From Chlorobiota bacterium (GTDB lineage Bacteria; Bacteroidota; Ignavibacteria; OLB7): a DNA stretch of 64,000 nt. The stretch is taken from NCBI GenBank assembly GCA_016788565.1, contig JAEUSP010000115.1:25411-89410 (forward strand), in the 5' to 3' direction. Position numbers and translations under genes: made by a program. Below, one piece after another: positions 53,981 to 62,658 of this stretch. Every line of letters starts with the position of its first letter. The stretch's first letter is position 1. The notes under the pieces are model-generated. The model saw only the letters and a program-made list of their open reading frames with translations, did not search any database and had not been told where the DNA came from.

Positions 53981-54098
53981 CCCACGGCGCGCCCCATGCT
54001 TGCGCCATAGCCGCAAGGCAACTGCTTCCCCTTTTGAAAAAAATCACCATCCCCAAAATTTCCCTTCCCATCCCACCGCTTCCTTCGTAGTTTCCACT

Positions 54099-56759
54099 AT
54101 GCTTGAATCCGCACGACCACAGAACCCCACCGAAGCTCTGCAACGCTTCTTCGGCTATCCGGCGTTTCGGCCCGGACAGGAGGAGATTATCCAGTCGGCA
54201 CTTTCCGGACGCGATACCCTGGTGATTATGCCAACCGGCGGCGGCAAATCCCTTTGCTACCAAGTCCCCGCACTGCTGATGAAAGGGGTGACGCTGGTGG
54301 TCTCCCCGCTGATTGCCCTGATGAAAGACCAAGTGGACGCGCTTGCCGGGCGCGGTGTGCGGGCCACCACAATCAACTCTACTCTGGAGTTCCCCGAAGT
54401 CCGCCAGCGGATGACCGACATCCGCTACGGCCTCTACTCACTGGTGTATGTTGCCCCGGAACGCTTCGAAAATTCAAAGTTTCTGGAGCTGATCCGCGAC
54501 GTGAAAGTCGCCCTGTTCGCCGTGGATGAAGCGCACTGCATCAGCGAGTGGGGCCACGATTTCCGCCCAAGCTATTTGCGGTTGGGGGAAGCACTAAACG
54601 AACTGAACCGCCCGCCCGTGCTGGCGCTGACCGCAACGGCAACCCCCTACGTCCAAGAAGACATCATCGCCCAGCTTGGACTGAAGGAACCACGCCGGTT
54701 TGTGCGCGGGTTCGACCGCCCAAACCTGAGCTACACGATCAACACCGCCGAAAACAAGGATCAGGAACTGCGGGCAATCTTGAAAAAGGAGATGGAGCGG
54801 GACGGCTCCACGATCATCTACTGCGGAACCAGAAAAAATGTGGAGAGCGTCGGGACGATGCTTCATGCCGAGCGGTTCCCGGTCACGATCTACCACGCGG
54901 GCCTTCCCGATGCGAACCGCACCACCGCCCAGGAAGCCTTCATCAGCGGGCGGGCGCGGTTCATTGTTGCCACCAACGCTTTTGGGATGGGCATTGACAA
55001 AGCCGATGTGCGGAACGTGATCCACATGGATTTGCCCGGCTCGATTGAAGCCTACTATCAAGAAGCCGGGCGCGCCGGACGCGATGGCCAACCAAGCGAT
55101 TGCACAATCTTGTACCAACCCCGCGACCGCCGTTTGCAGGAGTTCTTCATCCGCAACACCTACCCCGACCGCTCGGCCATTGATGCCGTCTATGATGCCA
55201 TCTGGGATATCGTCCGCGTGGGGCTGGGAAGCCGTTACGAAGGGGTGCTGGTGCCGGATGAACGGGAAATTATCAGCCGCGCAAAAATTCATGGGTCGGC
55301 ACTGTACGGAATTTTGGGGGCGTTGGAGAAGAATGAGATTATCCGGAAAGTTCGCGCCGAACGCCTGGGGGGGATCAGGTTCTTGGCCGACAGCCGCGAA
55401 ATCCAACACTACTACCAACTGACCCGCGACGAGAACCGGAAGAAAACCATCACCGCACTGCTGCGGACGCTTGGCGGAGCATCGCTGAGCCGCGAAACGT
55501 TGTTCAACCCGGAAGACCTTGCACGGAAACATGATATCCCGTTCGAAGCGTTCGATCAAAGCCTGCGGGCGTTGATGATGAGCCGACTGATCCAATACAC
55601 CCCACCCACCCCCGGAACCGGCTACCAGTTTCTGCAGGAACGCCTCCCGATCCGCAACGTCCGGATTGATGAACGCTCTATCGAGGTTTCCCGCAACCGC
55701 GCCCTTACCAAGCTGGACGCAATGGAACGCTACGCCCAAACCCTGGGCTGCCGCCGCGACTTCATCCTGGAATACTTCTGTGCCGAGATTGAAACCCCAC
55801 GCTGTGGCCGCTGCGACAACTGCCGCACCGGAGCCGACCGCAAGCCGGTGGAGCTGCGCCCGCAAACCCGCCGCGCAATGGAGCAGCTGCTGGCCGCGGC
55901 CTACGAGCTTGGGGGGCGGTTCGGAAAAATGACGCTGGTGGATCTGCTGCGCGGAACCACCAACCCAACCATTGCAAAATTCCGGTTGGAGGGCTACCCG
56001 CGATACGGCGAACTTCGGGAGATAGACCGCCGCGAGCTTGCCGACATCGCCACACAACTGATTGACAAAGGCTTGCTGGAAAGCGCGATGGCCGTGAAGC
56101 CAACCGTGAAAATCACCCCAACCGGGCGGGAAGCGGTGGCGCATCTGGCCCTGAAAAAGTTCACCATTGGCTGGAGCGGGAACACAGCCGAGCCAAGCAA
56201 AAATCCCAAGATGTTGGAGATTCTTCAGCAGGAGCGCGACCGGCTTGGACGCGCCGAAGGGCTTGGCCCGCAAGCGATCTGCCCCGATGATCTTCTGATC
56301 TCCATCTCGAACGACCTCCCCACCAGCCGCACCGATTTTATGGAGATTGAGGGGATGACCGAAACGGTGTACGGCGTGTGCGGCGCGCCCTTCATTGCGC
56401 TGATCCAGAATATCCAAGCCGAGGAGACGTGGCAGGAGGAAACCCCGCAAGGAATCCCCGACCGGCTGAAGCGAACCTACTTGCTGTACCAGGATGGCGA
56501 CAATCTGGAGGAGATTGCGCGGCGTTCGTCGCGGCAGCCCTCAACCGTCAGCAATCATCTGGAGGAGTTGATAACGTTGGGGGTGGAGTTGGACATCCGG
56601 CGGTTTGTTCCGCCGGGGATTATCAAGGCCGTTGCCGAAGAACTGAAGCGCGTCCCGAACGTTTCGCTTCGTGATTTGCGCGGCTTGCTGGGGAACGCCG
56701 TTGACTATCCCGAACTTCGCATCGCAGCCGCGTGGGTGCGCGCCGGGCGGGAGGAATAG
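54099..56759 (+). CDS. recQ: RecQ-family ATP-dependent DNA helicase with HRDC-like and HTH C-terminal domains
   Basis: 886 aa from the ATG at 54099; codons further upstream lack helicase similarity. A 3'-5' DNA unwinding enzyme for recombination and repair. Motif I PTGGGKS (P45-S51), motif II DEAH (D143-H146), motif VI-type QEAGRAGRDGQPSD. The zinc-binding cysteines C551, C569, C572, C575 (GCRR...CGRCDNC) are complete. The winged-helix RQC domain follows (~610-710), then an HRDC-like segment (QQERDRLGRAEGLGPQAICPDDLLISI...FMEIEGMTETVYGVCGAPFI) and an extra C-terminal helix-turn-helix (TYLLYQDGDNLEEIARRSSRQPSTVSNHLEELI), as in long bacterial RecQ and RecQ-like proteins. Single gene. Confidence 0.95.
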   Translation: MLESARPQNPTEALQRFFGYPAFRPGQEEIIQSALSGRDTLVIMPTGGGKSLCYQVPALLMKGVTLVVSPLIALMKDQVDALAGRGVRATTINSTLEFPEVRQRMTDIRYGLYSLVYVAPERFENSKFLELIRDVKVALFAVDEAHCISEWGHDFRPSYLRLGEALNELNRPPVLALTATATPYVQEDIIAQLGLKEPRRFVRGFDRPNLSYTINTAENKDQELRAILKKEMERDGSTIIYCGTRKNVESVGTMLHAERFPVTIYHAGLPDANRTTAQEAFISGRARFIVATNAFGMGIDKADVRNVIHMDLPGSIEAYYQEAGRAGRDGQPSDCTILYQPRDRRLQEFFIRNTYPDRSAIDAVYDAIWDIVRVGLGSRYEGVLVPDEREIISRAKIHGSALYGILGALEKNEIIRKVRAERLGGIRFLADSREIQHYYQLTRDENRKKTITALLRTLGGASLSRETLFNPEDLARKHDIPFEAFDQSLRALMMSRLIQYTPPTPGTGYQFLQERLPIRNVRIDERSIEVSRNRALTKLDAMERYAQTLGCRRDFILEYFCAEIETPRCGRCDNCRTGADRKPVELRPQTRRAMEQLLAAAYELGGRFGKMTLVDLLRGTTNPTIAKFRLEGYPRYGELREIDRRELADIATQLIDKGLLESAMAVKPTVKITPTGREAVAHLALKKFTIGWSGNTAEPSKNPKMLEILQQERDRLGRAEGLGPQAICPDDLLISISNDLPTSRTDFMEIEGMTETVYGVCGAPFIALIQNIQAEETWQEETPQGIPDRLKRTYLLYQDGDNLEEIARRSSRQPSTVSNHLEELITLGVELDIRRFVPPGIIKAVAEELKRVPNVSLRDLRGLLGNAVDYPELRIAAAWVRAGREE

Positions 56760-56904
56760 CTGGCTGAAATAGAGTTCGCAACCAGCGATACTCCATCTCT
56801 CTCTCTCTTTCTTCCCTCTGTGCTCTCTGTGCCTCTGTGGTTTTTCCTCTTCTTCACAAGAGCAACCTGCGCTATTTTTAGACCTCGATCAACAACCAAC
56901 CGAT

Positions 56905-59019
56905 ATGCCATTGACCGCAGCCTTCTGCCTGCTTCTGCTCCTGCTTTTCTCCATTGCTGAACCAGCCAACAGCCAAGCCCCCCGCCGCGAAGAACTTGCC
57001 ATTTCCGACTCACTCTGGGGGGTGATTACCACTGCGGCGGGGCATCAGAAAATGTTCGGTTTTTCGGAGGACGAAATGCGCGGCTACGGCCCGGATGAGT
57101 TTGTTCTGCGGAGCGTTTGGACGCTGTTCCGGAATGGCCGCAGCGTCCCCCGGTTTTCTGGCACACTCTCGAAAAACATGATAGAGAACCACAAGGATGC
57201 GGCTTCGCTCCTCCGCACGGCCTACGGCGTAACCGATATTTCTGCGGCGCGGATGCTCCCCATGGCCCCGGCAGAATCTTGGGGCGATGCTGAGTTTCCC
57301 GACTCACTTTCTGCAGTTGCCGTCTGGAGGAAATTGCTGGAGCAGGATGGCGTTGTATCCATCACCCCAATGTTTTTCCAATATCCGCCACACCTGCAAA
57401 AACTGATTGTGCGGTTGCTGCTCGGTATCCGCCAGTCGCAGCCGTGGATAGATCAATCGTTCAACCGCCAGCAATTCTTTCAGTACTCAGGGCTGGATTC
57501 GGCGGCATCGCTGGACGACTGGTACACCTTTGCCGCAGCCCCCTGGAACGAAGAGCGTTTGGGGCAATCGGCAACGTTACGCAGCGGCGCGTTCCAAGCG
57601 TTGCGCGCCACCGACCGGCGTTATTTGGCGTTCGGTTCGGCACTGCTGGCAACGCACGTCAGCAACGCCATTGCGGAATTTCGGAGCAGTGATTCCGCGC
57701 AGCCGATGCAGGCTATGTACGGGATGGAGGTTGCCACCACGCTGGGAACAATCCGAATTTTGGGGAGCAACCCCGACACCGTTTCAACCCCCGCCGTTCT
57801 TACGATTGACTGCGGCGGGAACGACCTCTATCGGGGCCGCCAAGCGGTGAACATTCCGTTCCGCGAAACCGCATCGGTGCTGATTGACCTTGCCGGAAAT
57901 GACGTGTACGATAGCGACACCACGCTATCGCTGGCCTGCGGAATGTTCGGCGCGGCAATGCTGGTGGATGTTGCCGGAAACGATCACTACCGCGTGCGCG
58001 AATCGGGGATTGGTTGCGCGTGGTACGGGTCGGGAGTGCTGATGGATATGGCCGGAAACGACCGCTACGTAACCGATAGAGCTTGGGGGGAAGCCGCCGC
58101 CCATATCGGCGCGGCGGTGCTATCGGATTGGGGGGGCGATGATGAGTACGTCTGCGCCCAGCAATCGCAGGGGATGGGGGCCACGTTGGGCGCGGCGTTG
58201 CTGGTGGATGCCGCCGGAAACGACCGCTACATTGCCCGCGACGACGGCAACCCAACGCCAATCTATCTGAACCAATCGGTGGCGATGGCGCAAGGGTGCG
58301 GCTACGGCCGCCGCGCCGATTTGGGGGATGGCCACAGCCTTGCCGGCGGCGTTGGCGCGCTGGCCGATGCCGACGGCGATGATTACTACTCCGCCCCGGT
58401 GTGGGCACAAGGATGCGGCTACTGGTGGGGGGTGGGAATTTGCGAGGATCGGCGCGGAAACGACACGTGGCGCAGCGGAAAATACTCCATTGGCGCGGCA
58501 GCACATTTTGCCATTGGCTGCAAGGTTGATGCCGAAGGGAACGACACCTACGCCGTTGGCTACACCGATGCCGTAAATCAATATCTGGGCCATGCCCGCG
58601 ATGGCAGCATCGGCATAGCAATTGATGGAAGCGGCGACGACAAGTACCACCTAAAAACTCACTGCGGAGGGACTGCTGATCTGGGAAGTCTTGCCTTGCT
58701 GTGGGATGCCGACGGAAACGACCTCTACATCATGGACACGCTGAAAGTAGCCACCACCGACAGCTGGAGCGACACCCCACCGTTGGGTGCGACCAGCGGC
58801 TACCCTCCGTTCTACAATTTCCGCGATGACATCCAATCCTACGGGGTCTTTTTGGATACTGGCGGGAAGGATGTTTATCAGCTGAACGAGGCCAACCGGA
58901 ACAGCATCCCCTGGAAAAGGAAGCCAGCCGACAACTCCCGCTGGCTCTTCACCCGCTCCCCCCGCGAACGGGGAATTGGAGTGGATATGGAGATTCGGAA
59001 AACATCAGCAGGGAAATAG
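56905..59019 (+). CDS. Secreted protein with twelve D-x-x-G-[ND]-D-x-Y repeats
   Basis: 704 aa, ATG at 56905. Signal peptide residues 1-24 (AAFCLLLLLLFSIAEPANSQ). Residues ~30-300 are a helical region with no family I recognise. From ~302 to ~657 there are twelve repeats spaced ~20-40 residues, e.g. DCGGNDLYRG, DLAGNDVYDS, DVAGNDHYRV, DMAGNDRYVT, DWGGDDEYVC, DAAGNDRYIA, DADGDDYYSA, DRRGNDTWRS, DAEGNDTYAV, DGSGDDKYHL, DADGNDLYIM, DTGGKDVYQL. Between repeats there are Gly-rich turns and repeated AQGCGYG/AQGCGYWWG. The acidic turn resembles calcium-binding loops, and the spacing suggests a right-handed beta-helix or propeller, but this is not proven. There is no T9SS tail. Followed at once by a heptamer array. 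Confidence 0.82.
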   Translation: MPLTAAFCLLLLLLFSIAEPANSQAPRREELAISDSLWGVITTAAGHQKMFGFSEDEMRGYGPDEFVLRSVWTLFRNGRSVPRFSGTLSKNMIENHKDAASLLRTAYGVTDISAARMLPMAPAESWGDAEFPDSLSAVAVWRKLLEQDGVVSITPMFFQYPPHLQKLIVRLLLGIRQSQPWIDQSFNRQQFFQYSGLDSAASLDDWYTFAAAPWNEERLGQSATLRSGAFQALRATDRRYLAFGSALLATHVSNAIAEFRSSDSAQPMQAMYGMEVATTLGTIRILGSNPDTVSTPAVLTIDCGGNDLYRGRQAVNIPFRETASVLIDLAGNDVYDSDTTLSLACGMFGAAMLVDVAGNDHYRVRESGIGCAWYGSGVLMDMAGNDRYVTDRAWGEAAAHIGAAVLSDWGGDDEYVCAQQSQGMGATLGAALLVDAAGNDRYIARDDGNPTPIYLNQSVAMAQGCGYGRRADLGDGHSLAGGVGALADADGDDYYSAPVWAQGCGYWWGVGICEDRRGNDTWRSGKYSIGAAAHFAIGCKVDAEGNDTYAVGYTDAVNQYLGHARDGSIGIAIDGSGDDKYHLKTHCGGTADLGSLALLWDADGNDLYIMDTLKVATTDSWSDTPPLGATSGYPPFYNFRDDIQSYGVFLDTGGKDVYQLNEANRNSIPWKRKPADNSRWLFTRSPRERGIGVDMEIRKTSAGK

Positions 59020-59033
59020 TTGGGTTGCTACTT

Positions 59034-59128
59034 GTGGTCAGTGGTCAGTGGTCAGTTGCAAGGACCGATTTGGCATTCGGCATTCGACATTCGACATTTG
59101 GCATTTGGCATTCGGCATTCGGCATTCC
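59034..59128 (+). repeat. Composite heptamer array after the 56905-59019 gene
   Basis: GTCAGTG units, then GTCAGTTGCAAGGACCGATT, then GGCATTC/GACATTC/GACATTT/GGCATTT units. It starts 15 bases after the stop at 59019. Same order as 9239-9358 (minus) and 17641-17717. Confidence 0.85.
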
Positions 59129-59226
59129 ACTGGCTCTGCTCATACTTTACACACTCATCTCTCCTTCTTCCCTTCCCTCTTCTTCGCGCCCTTTGCGTGG
59201 CTTTGCTTTGCGTCTTTGCGTGAACT
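59110..59226 (+). repeat. ~120-bp direct repeat, copy 1
   Basis: GGCATTC units, CCACTGGCTCTGCTCATACT, TTACACACTCATCTCTCCTT, CTTCCCTTCCCTCTTCTTCG, CGCCCTTTGCGTGGC, TTTGCGTCTTTGCGTGAACT. It is repeated almost unchanged at 59341-59460. The last part (GCGTCTTTGCGTGAA) is a sequence often met in intergenic repeats of many bacteria. Confidence 0.85.
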
Positions 59227-59274
59227 CTTGAAAACCAGTAGGTGGGGAATCGGCAGATTTTAGATTCGGTGGCT

Positions 59275-59308
59275 CCGCTCATACTTCGACGGGGCTCAGC
59301 ATGAGCGG
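59275..59308 (+). repeat. REP family A, most complete copy
   Basis: CCGCTCATACTTCGACGGGG then CTCAGCATGAGCGG; the ends CCGCTCAT and ATGAGCGG are inverted. It lies between the two copies of the ~120-bp direct repeat. Confidence 0.85.
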
Positions 59309-59340
59309 GGACGATGTTCGGTGAAAACTCCAAGATTCTT

Positions 59341-59460
59341 CATTCGGCATTCGGCATTCCACTGGCTCTGTTCATACTTTACACACTCATCTCTCCTTCT
59401 TCCCTTCCCTCTTCTTCGCGCCCTTTGCGTGGCTTTGCTTTGCGTCTTTGCGTGAACTCC
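59341..59460 (+). repeat. ~120-bp direct repeat, copy 2
   Basis: Same sequence as 59110-59226 apart from a single-base change (CTGTTCATAC against CTGCTCATAC). It ends about 10 bases before the stop of the glycosyltransferase gene at 59470. Confidence 0.85.
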
Positions 59461-59469
59461 CTCTTGCTC

Positions 59470-60507
59470 TTACCCCAACACCCTCCGATACGCCAGCAAC
59501 GTCAGTTCCCCCACCCGCTCCCACAAAAATTCTTTCTCAATCCGCTGGCGCAGCCCCGTGCTGGGTGGCGTGGCCAACGCCTTATTGATTCCGTTGGCAA
59601 TGGAGTTTGTGGAGCTTGGGTTTACGTAAATCCCATCGCTTCCAAAATAATCGCGGGTTCCGCCGTGCTGGGTGATGACCACCGTTGCCTCAGCCAACCC
59701 AGCCTCCAGCGCAGCAATCCCCGGCGTCTCGAAAAACGAAGGGAGCGCGAAAACCGGGCACGCAGAATATGCCGATTCCAGCAACGGAGAATCGTTCGCC
59801 ACCCCCTCGATAATCTCCACCCGTGGGTTCTTTTTTGCCAACTCCAAACAACGGTCGGCATACTCACCCCGCTGGATTTTTCCGATCAACACCAACGGCG
59901 CATCCACCCGCTGCATCGCCTTCAGCAATCCCAACACGTTTTTCCGAACTGAGCCGATGTGGCCAACATTCAGCACGGCGTTTTGGATTCCGTACTGCTG
60001 CAAAAACAGCTCCGGCGTGGCGTTGGCAAACCGTGCGTTTACTCCGTTCGGCACAACGTGAACCTTCTCCGGTTCCACACCAAACCCGCCGGTGATGATC
60101 GCTGATTCGGCAGTGGTGTTTGGCAGCACAGCATTGGCCGCGTGGCACACCGCAGCGGTGATGCCAAAATCGCTCCGGAACCCACCACCAACCCCACGCT
60201 GCAGCAGCCGCTCGGCCTTCAGCGCAAGCCGAATTTGACGCGGCGAGCGGAGCGTGAAAAAGATGGAGGAAACAACAAACGGAACCCCAAACTGCCGCAA
60301 CCGCACCGCGATGTCGTACGACATCATGTTGGCACCGAACAGGTGCACAAGATCATACTTCCCAGCATCGAACGGCTCCCACTGGTTGAACCACTCCACC
60401 GTCACCCCAGCGCTGGTAAGGGCCTGCGCGGTTTCTTGGGCCTGCACCCAGGGTCCCCCTGCCACCAGCCGAACGCTCTGTTGAGCAATAAAGCAGACCC
60501 TCATCAT
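59470..60507 (-). CDS. GT4-family glycosyltransferase
   Basis: 345 aa; two adjacent ATG codons (60507, 60504), the first used here. A typical GT-B fold: N-terminal VCFIAQQSVRLVAGGPWVQAQETAQAL, then VVPNGV near residue 155, LNVGHIGSVRKNVLGLLKAM, and the donor-binding segment PSFFETPGIAALEAGLAEATVVITQHGGTRDYFG with the E-x7-E pattern partly kept (E...GIAALEA). GT4 enzymes are retaining, using nucleotide sugars in the cytosol, usually for surface polysaccharide. Its ATG overlaps the stop of the upstream deacetylase gene (ATGATGA), so the two are co-translated. Sugar and acceptor are unknown. Confidence 0.9.
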   Translation of the reverse strand: MMRVCFIAQQSVRLVAGGPWVQAQETAQALTSAGVTVEWFNQWEPFDAGKYDLVHLFGANMMSYDIAVRLRQFGVPFVVSSIFFTLRSPRQIRLALKAERLLQRGVGGGFRSDFGITAAVCHAANAVLPNTTAESAIITGGFGVEPEKVHVVPNGVNARFANATPELFLQQYGIQNAVLNVGHIGSVRKNVLGLLKAMQRVDAPLVLIGKIQRGEYADRCLELAKKNPRVEIIEGVANDSPLLESAYSACPVFALPSFFETPGIAALEAGLAEATVVITQHGGTRDYFGSDGIYVNPSSTNSIANGINKALATPPSTGLRQRIEKEFLWERVGELTLLAYRRVLG

Positions 60508-61985
60508 TGGCGTAACCTCGTCAAGAAATCTTCCACGCTGTGGAACAGCATTTTGAAATTGAAGTTGGGAACGGATTGCCGCGCGGGATGTGGATAGACC
60601 TCACTCTCCCACTGAATATCATCCAATCGAACGGTAGCGTTTGCCGGAATCAACGCCCCTTTCTGGCCCCGGTGCTCGATGCCGATCTGCAGATCATCTG
60701 GCGCGTCGCCTCCGTCGTCGGTTGATTGGGTTGCAACCGTCAGCACTCCGTTTTGGATCGTGGCGCTCACCGATGCCTTGCTTCGCCGCGTCCACCATTC
60801 GGCGTACTGGCTCATCGTCATTGCGGGGATGTTGTGGCGGCGGACGCTCGCAAAAATCGCTTCGGTCACCCCCCATTGCTCATGCGTGGGATGGTGGTAG
60901 AAGATCACTGGCTCGGCAGCCCTCAGTTTTATTTGAAGCATGGTTTCGTAATGCTCAATCATCTGCGCAGTGGTGGCCCCAACCCTCCGGAAATTCCCCG
61001 GCGACACAGGGTGGATTGGAACTTGCAGCGTCCCGAAACGCCCAAGCCAACCCAGCCACGGAAAAAACGGGAGGTCATCGTAGCCCAACGAGAACTCGCT
61101 GGAATAGAGGAACTGGCATCTGGCAATGACCTCGGCAAGCCCTGGATTCCAGAAACCGTTTGGCGCGGCAAACCCGCGTGGCGCAATCCCGTGTTGGCGC
61201 AGCAACTCCAGGGCGTAGCGGATATTTTCCGCATTCTCGCCGTAGCTCTTGAACGTTCGGTGGCGGTGGCAATGAAGCCCAAGCTCATCCCCTTCAAACT
61301 GGGCAAACCGCCCCAGCCACCCCTGGTGAGCTTCGGTGTGGAGGAACCATGTGAGCGGGAGTTGGTAGGCCTGGGAAAGGTGATGGAGTTGCTCAATTTG
61401 CGGTTGCGTCCCGTGGTCGGAATCAATCCGGTAGCAGAAGATTGTGGGGGCGTTGTTGGGGAACCGCCACCGCGTCAGGAAGGGAAGATCACGCAATGAA
61501 TGGAGGTTCGAGAGCAACTGGTGAACCAGCATCCGTAGCTTCCCTTTATTCTGCCGCGCCACAATCTCGCTTGGCAAAATCGCCGATGGCGCGGCGAACA
61601 GCTGCCGCTTGGCGCGGGTGTCGGTAATCTGCCGCCCAACCCCCATTCCAAGCGAAAGGATGTGCCCGTTGCGAAACGGAAATCGCGTTAGTAACCCACT
61701 CCCCAGCCGCTCCCTTTTCATCTGTCCAGCCCGTGGGATGCTGTTGGATAATTTCCTCCCTTCTTCCAGAAGACTTCCCCCTTCCTGCACGTAGGCCACA
61801 AGTTGCTGTGAAAGAGCGGCGTTGATGGCGGCCCCATGGGCGATGATGACCACACTGTAACGAGCTGGCGTAATCTGGGCAGCTGCCGGAATCACTTCCC
61901 AGATGGCTCCAATCTGCTCCAGCAAAATTTCCCAGCCGGGATTGTGAGAAAGCAGCCCAATGGTGAGATGTTGAGGGAGAGGCAT
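60504..61985 (-). CDS. NodB-like polysaccharide deacetylase domain protein
   Basis: 493 aa, ATG at 61985. Residues ~1-130 look like a Rossmann/ThuA-like N-terminal region (LTIGLLSHNPGWEILLEQIG...YSVVIIAHGAAIN). From ~185 there is a polysaccharide-deacetylase-type barrel: FCYRIDSDHG (D-S-D, catalytic and metal Asp), DELGLHCHRHRTF (metal-binding His in H-x-H-x-H), GFAAPNGFWNPGL, and FYHHPTHE near residue 375. There is no signal peptide, so it seems cytosolic, unlike most NodB enzymes. The C-terminal ~80 residues are a beta-rich extra domain. It is coupled to the GT4 gene; together they suggest building or editing of a surface glycan (inference). Confidence 0.82.
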   Translation of the reverse strand: MPLPQHLTIGLLSHNPGWEILLEQIGAIWEVIPAAAQITPARYSVVIIAHGAAINAALSQQLVAYVQEGGSLLEEGRKLSNSIPRAGQMKRERLGSGLLTRFPFRNGHILSLGMGVGRQITDTRAKRQLFAAPSAILPSEIVARQNKGKLRMLVHQLLSNLHSLRDLPFLTRWRFPNNAPTIFCYRIDSDHGTQPQIEQLHHLSQAYQLPLTWFLHTEAHQGWLGRFAQFEGDELGLHCHRHRTFKSYGENAENIRYALELLRQHGIAPRGFAAPNGFWNPGLAEVIARCQFLYSSEFSLGYDDLPFFPWLGWLGRFGTLQVPIHPVSPGNFRRVGATTAQMIEHYETMLQIKLRAAEPVIFYHHPTHEQWGVTEAIFASVRRHNIPAMTMSQYAEWWTRRSKASVSATIQNGVLTVATQSTDDGGDAPDDLQIGIEHRGQKGALIPANATVRLDDIQWESEVYPHPARQSVPNFNFKMLFHSVEDFLTRLRQ

Positions 61986-62009
61986 ACGCAAGTGAGGTTC
62001 GATCTATGG

Positions 62010-62127
62010 TTATACTCCAAACAGAGTGATTTGCGAAAAACTCAATCACTGTCATTCCCGCGAAAGCGGGAATCCATAGCGCACCTGGCTGAGTAGAATT
62101 TCGCAAACCAATTTGCGCCGAGTATAA
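62010..62127 (-). repeat. 118-bp inverted-end repeat, copy 4 (inverted)
   Basis: TTATACTC, CAAACAGAG, TGATTTGCGAAA on the left; ATTCCCGCGAAAGCGGGAAT in the centre; TTTCGCAAACCAATTTGCGC then CGAGTATAA on the right. Confidence 0.9.
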
Positions 62128-62156
62128 TGTGCACAAGCCGCCGAATCACCCCCCCT

Positions 62157-62190
62157 CCGCTCGTGCTGAGCTTCGTCGAAGTATAAGCGG
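62157..62190 (-). repeat. REP family A copy
   Basis: CCGCTCGTGCTGAGCTTCGT then CGAAGTATAAGCGG; ends inverted as in the 59275 copy. Confidence 0.75.
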
Positions 62191-62221
62191 AGGCAACCGA
62201 CTGGCGCATCCACGCCCCCCT

Positions 62222-62270
62222 GCTCCGCTCTGGCGAGCTTCGCGTCCCCCCAATTCTGGGGGGAAAGGGA
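62222..62270 (+). repeat. REP family B copy
   Basis: GCTCCGCTCTGGCGAGCTTC, GCGTCCCCCCAATTCTGGGG, GGAAAGGG; core CCCCAATTCTGGGG is self-complementary apart from the centre. Confidence 0.75.
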
Positions 62271-62300
62271 ATCGGCACGCATCTTCAGGGAAGCGCAAGA

Positions 62301-62330
62301 GCGCGTCCCCCCAATTCTGGGGGAAAGGTG
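62301..62330 (+). repeat. REP family B, short copy
   Basis: GCGCGTCCCCCCAATTCTGG then GGGAAAGG, without the left half. It lies 31 bases after the longer copy. Confidence 0.7.
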
Positions 62331-62658
62331 TAGAGGGAGATGGAGTGTTCCCCTTCGCACACTCACTTGCGATGAGCCATAGTGAAAGCAATCAGAGCAG
62401 CCGGAAGATTGGCATCATGGAGTATTTGGAATGGAATTCCCCGCCCACCGACTCCCGCCCACCGCTCCCCGATCCCCGCCCCCCAATATATGGCCAATCG
62501 GAACACTTCTCGGTATCTTGTGGCCACGATGCTGGGAGAAGGAAACAAAGCCGCATACGCTGAACTGCGTGATGCTTCTGGTGCAGCAAGATTCCGCGCT
62601 GGCTGGCTTCCACTCCGTCCCTGCATCCCATTTCTAAACGATTACCGACAGGCATTCC

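Larger units (their letters stand above)
59020..59469. other. Intergenic region (450 bp) with duplicated repeats
   Basis: It holds a composite heptamer array (59034-59128), a ~120-bp block duplicated (59110-59226 and 59341-59460), and a REP family A copy between them (59275-59308). No gene is seen. It is the downstream region of both flanking, convergent genes. Confidence 0.7.
61986..62658. other. Intergenic region (673 bp) with several repeats
   Basis: It holds the fourth copy of the 118-bp repeat (62010-62127, inverted), a REP family A copy (62157-62190), two REP family B copies (62222-62270 and 62301-62330), and then ~330 bp (62331-62658) with no recognisable gene. A long plus-strand frame continues across 62382-62780, but it has no family and overlaps panB in another frame. 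Confidence 0.65.

Noticed and set aside
53967..54098. A longer N-terminus for RecQ (44 extra codons)
   Set aside because: The extra residues have no helicase similarity and would overlap the preceding gene's stop; the ATG at 54099 gives the normal RecQ N-terminus.
59052..59333. Minus- and plus-strand frames of 65-95 codons across the heptamer array after 59019
   Set aside because: They translate the array into repeated FGIRHS/AFGIRH-type peptides; the repetition is of DNA, not protein, origin.
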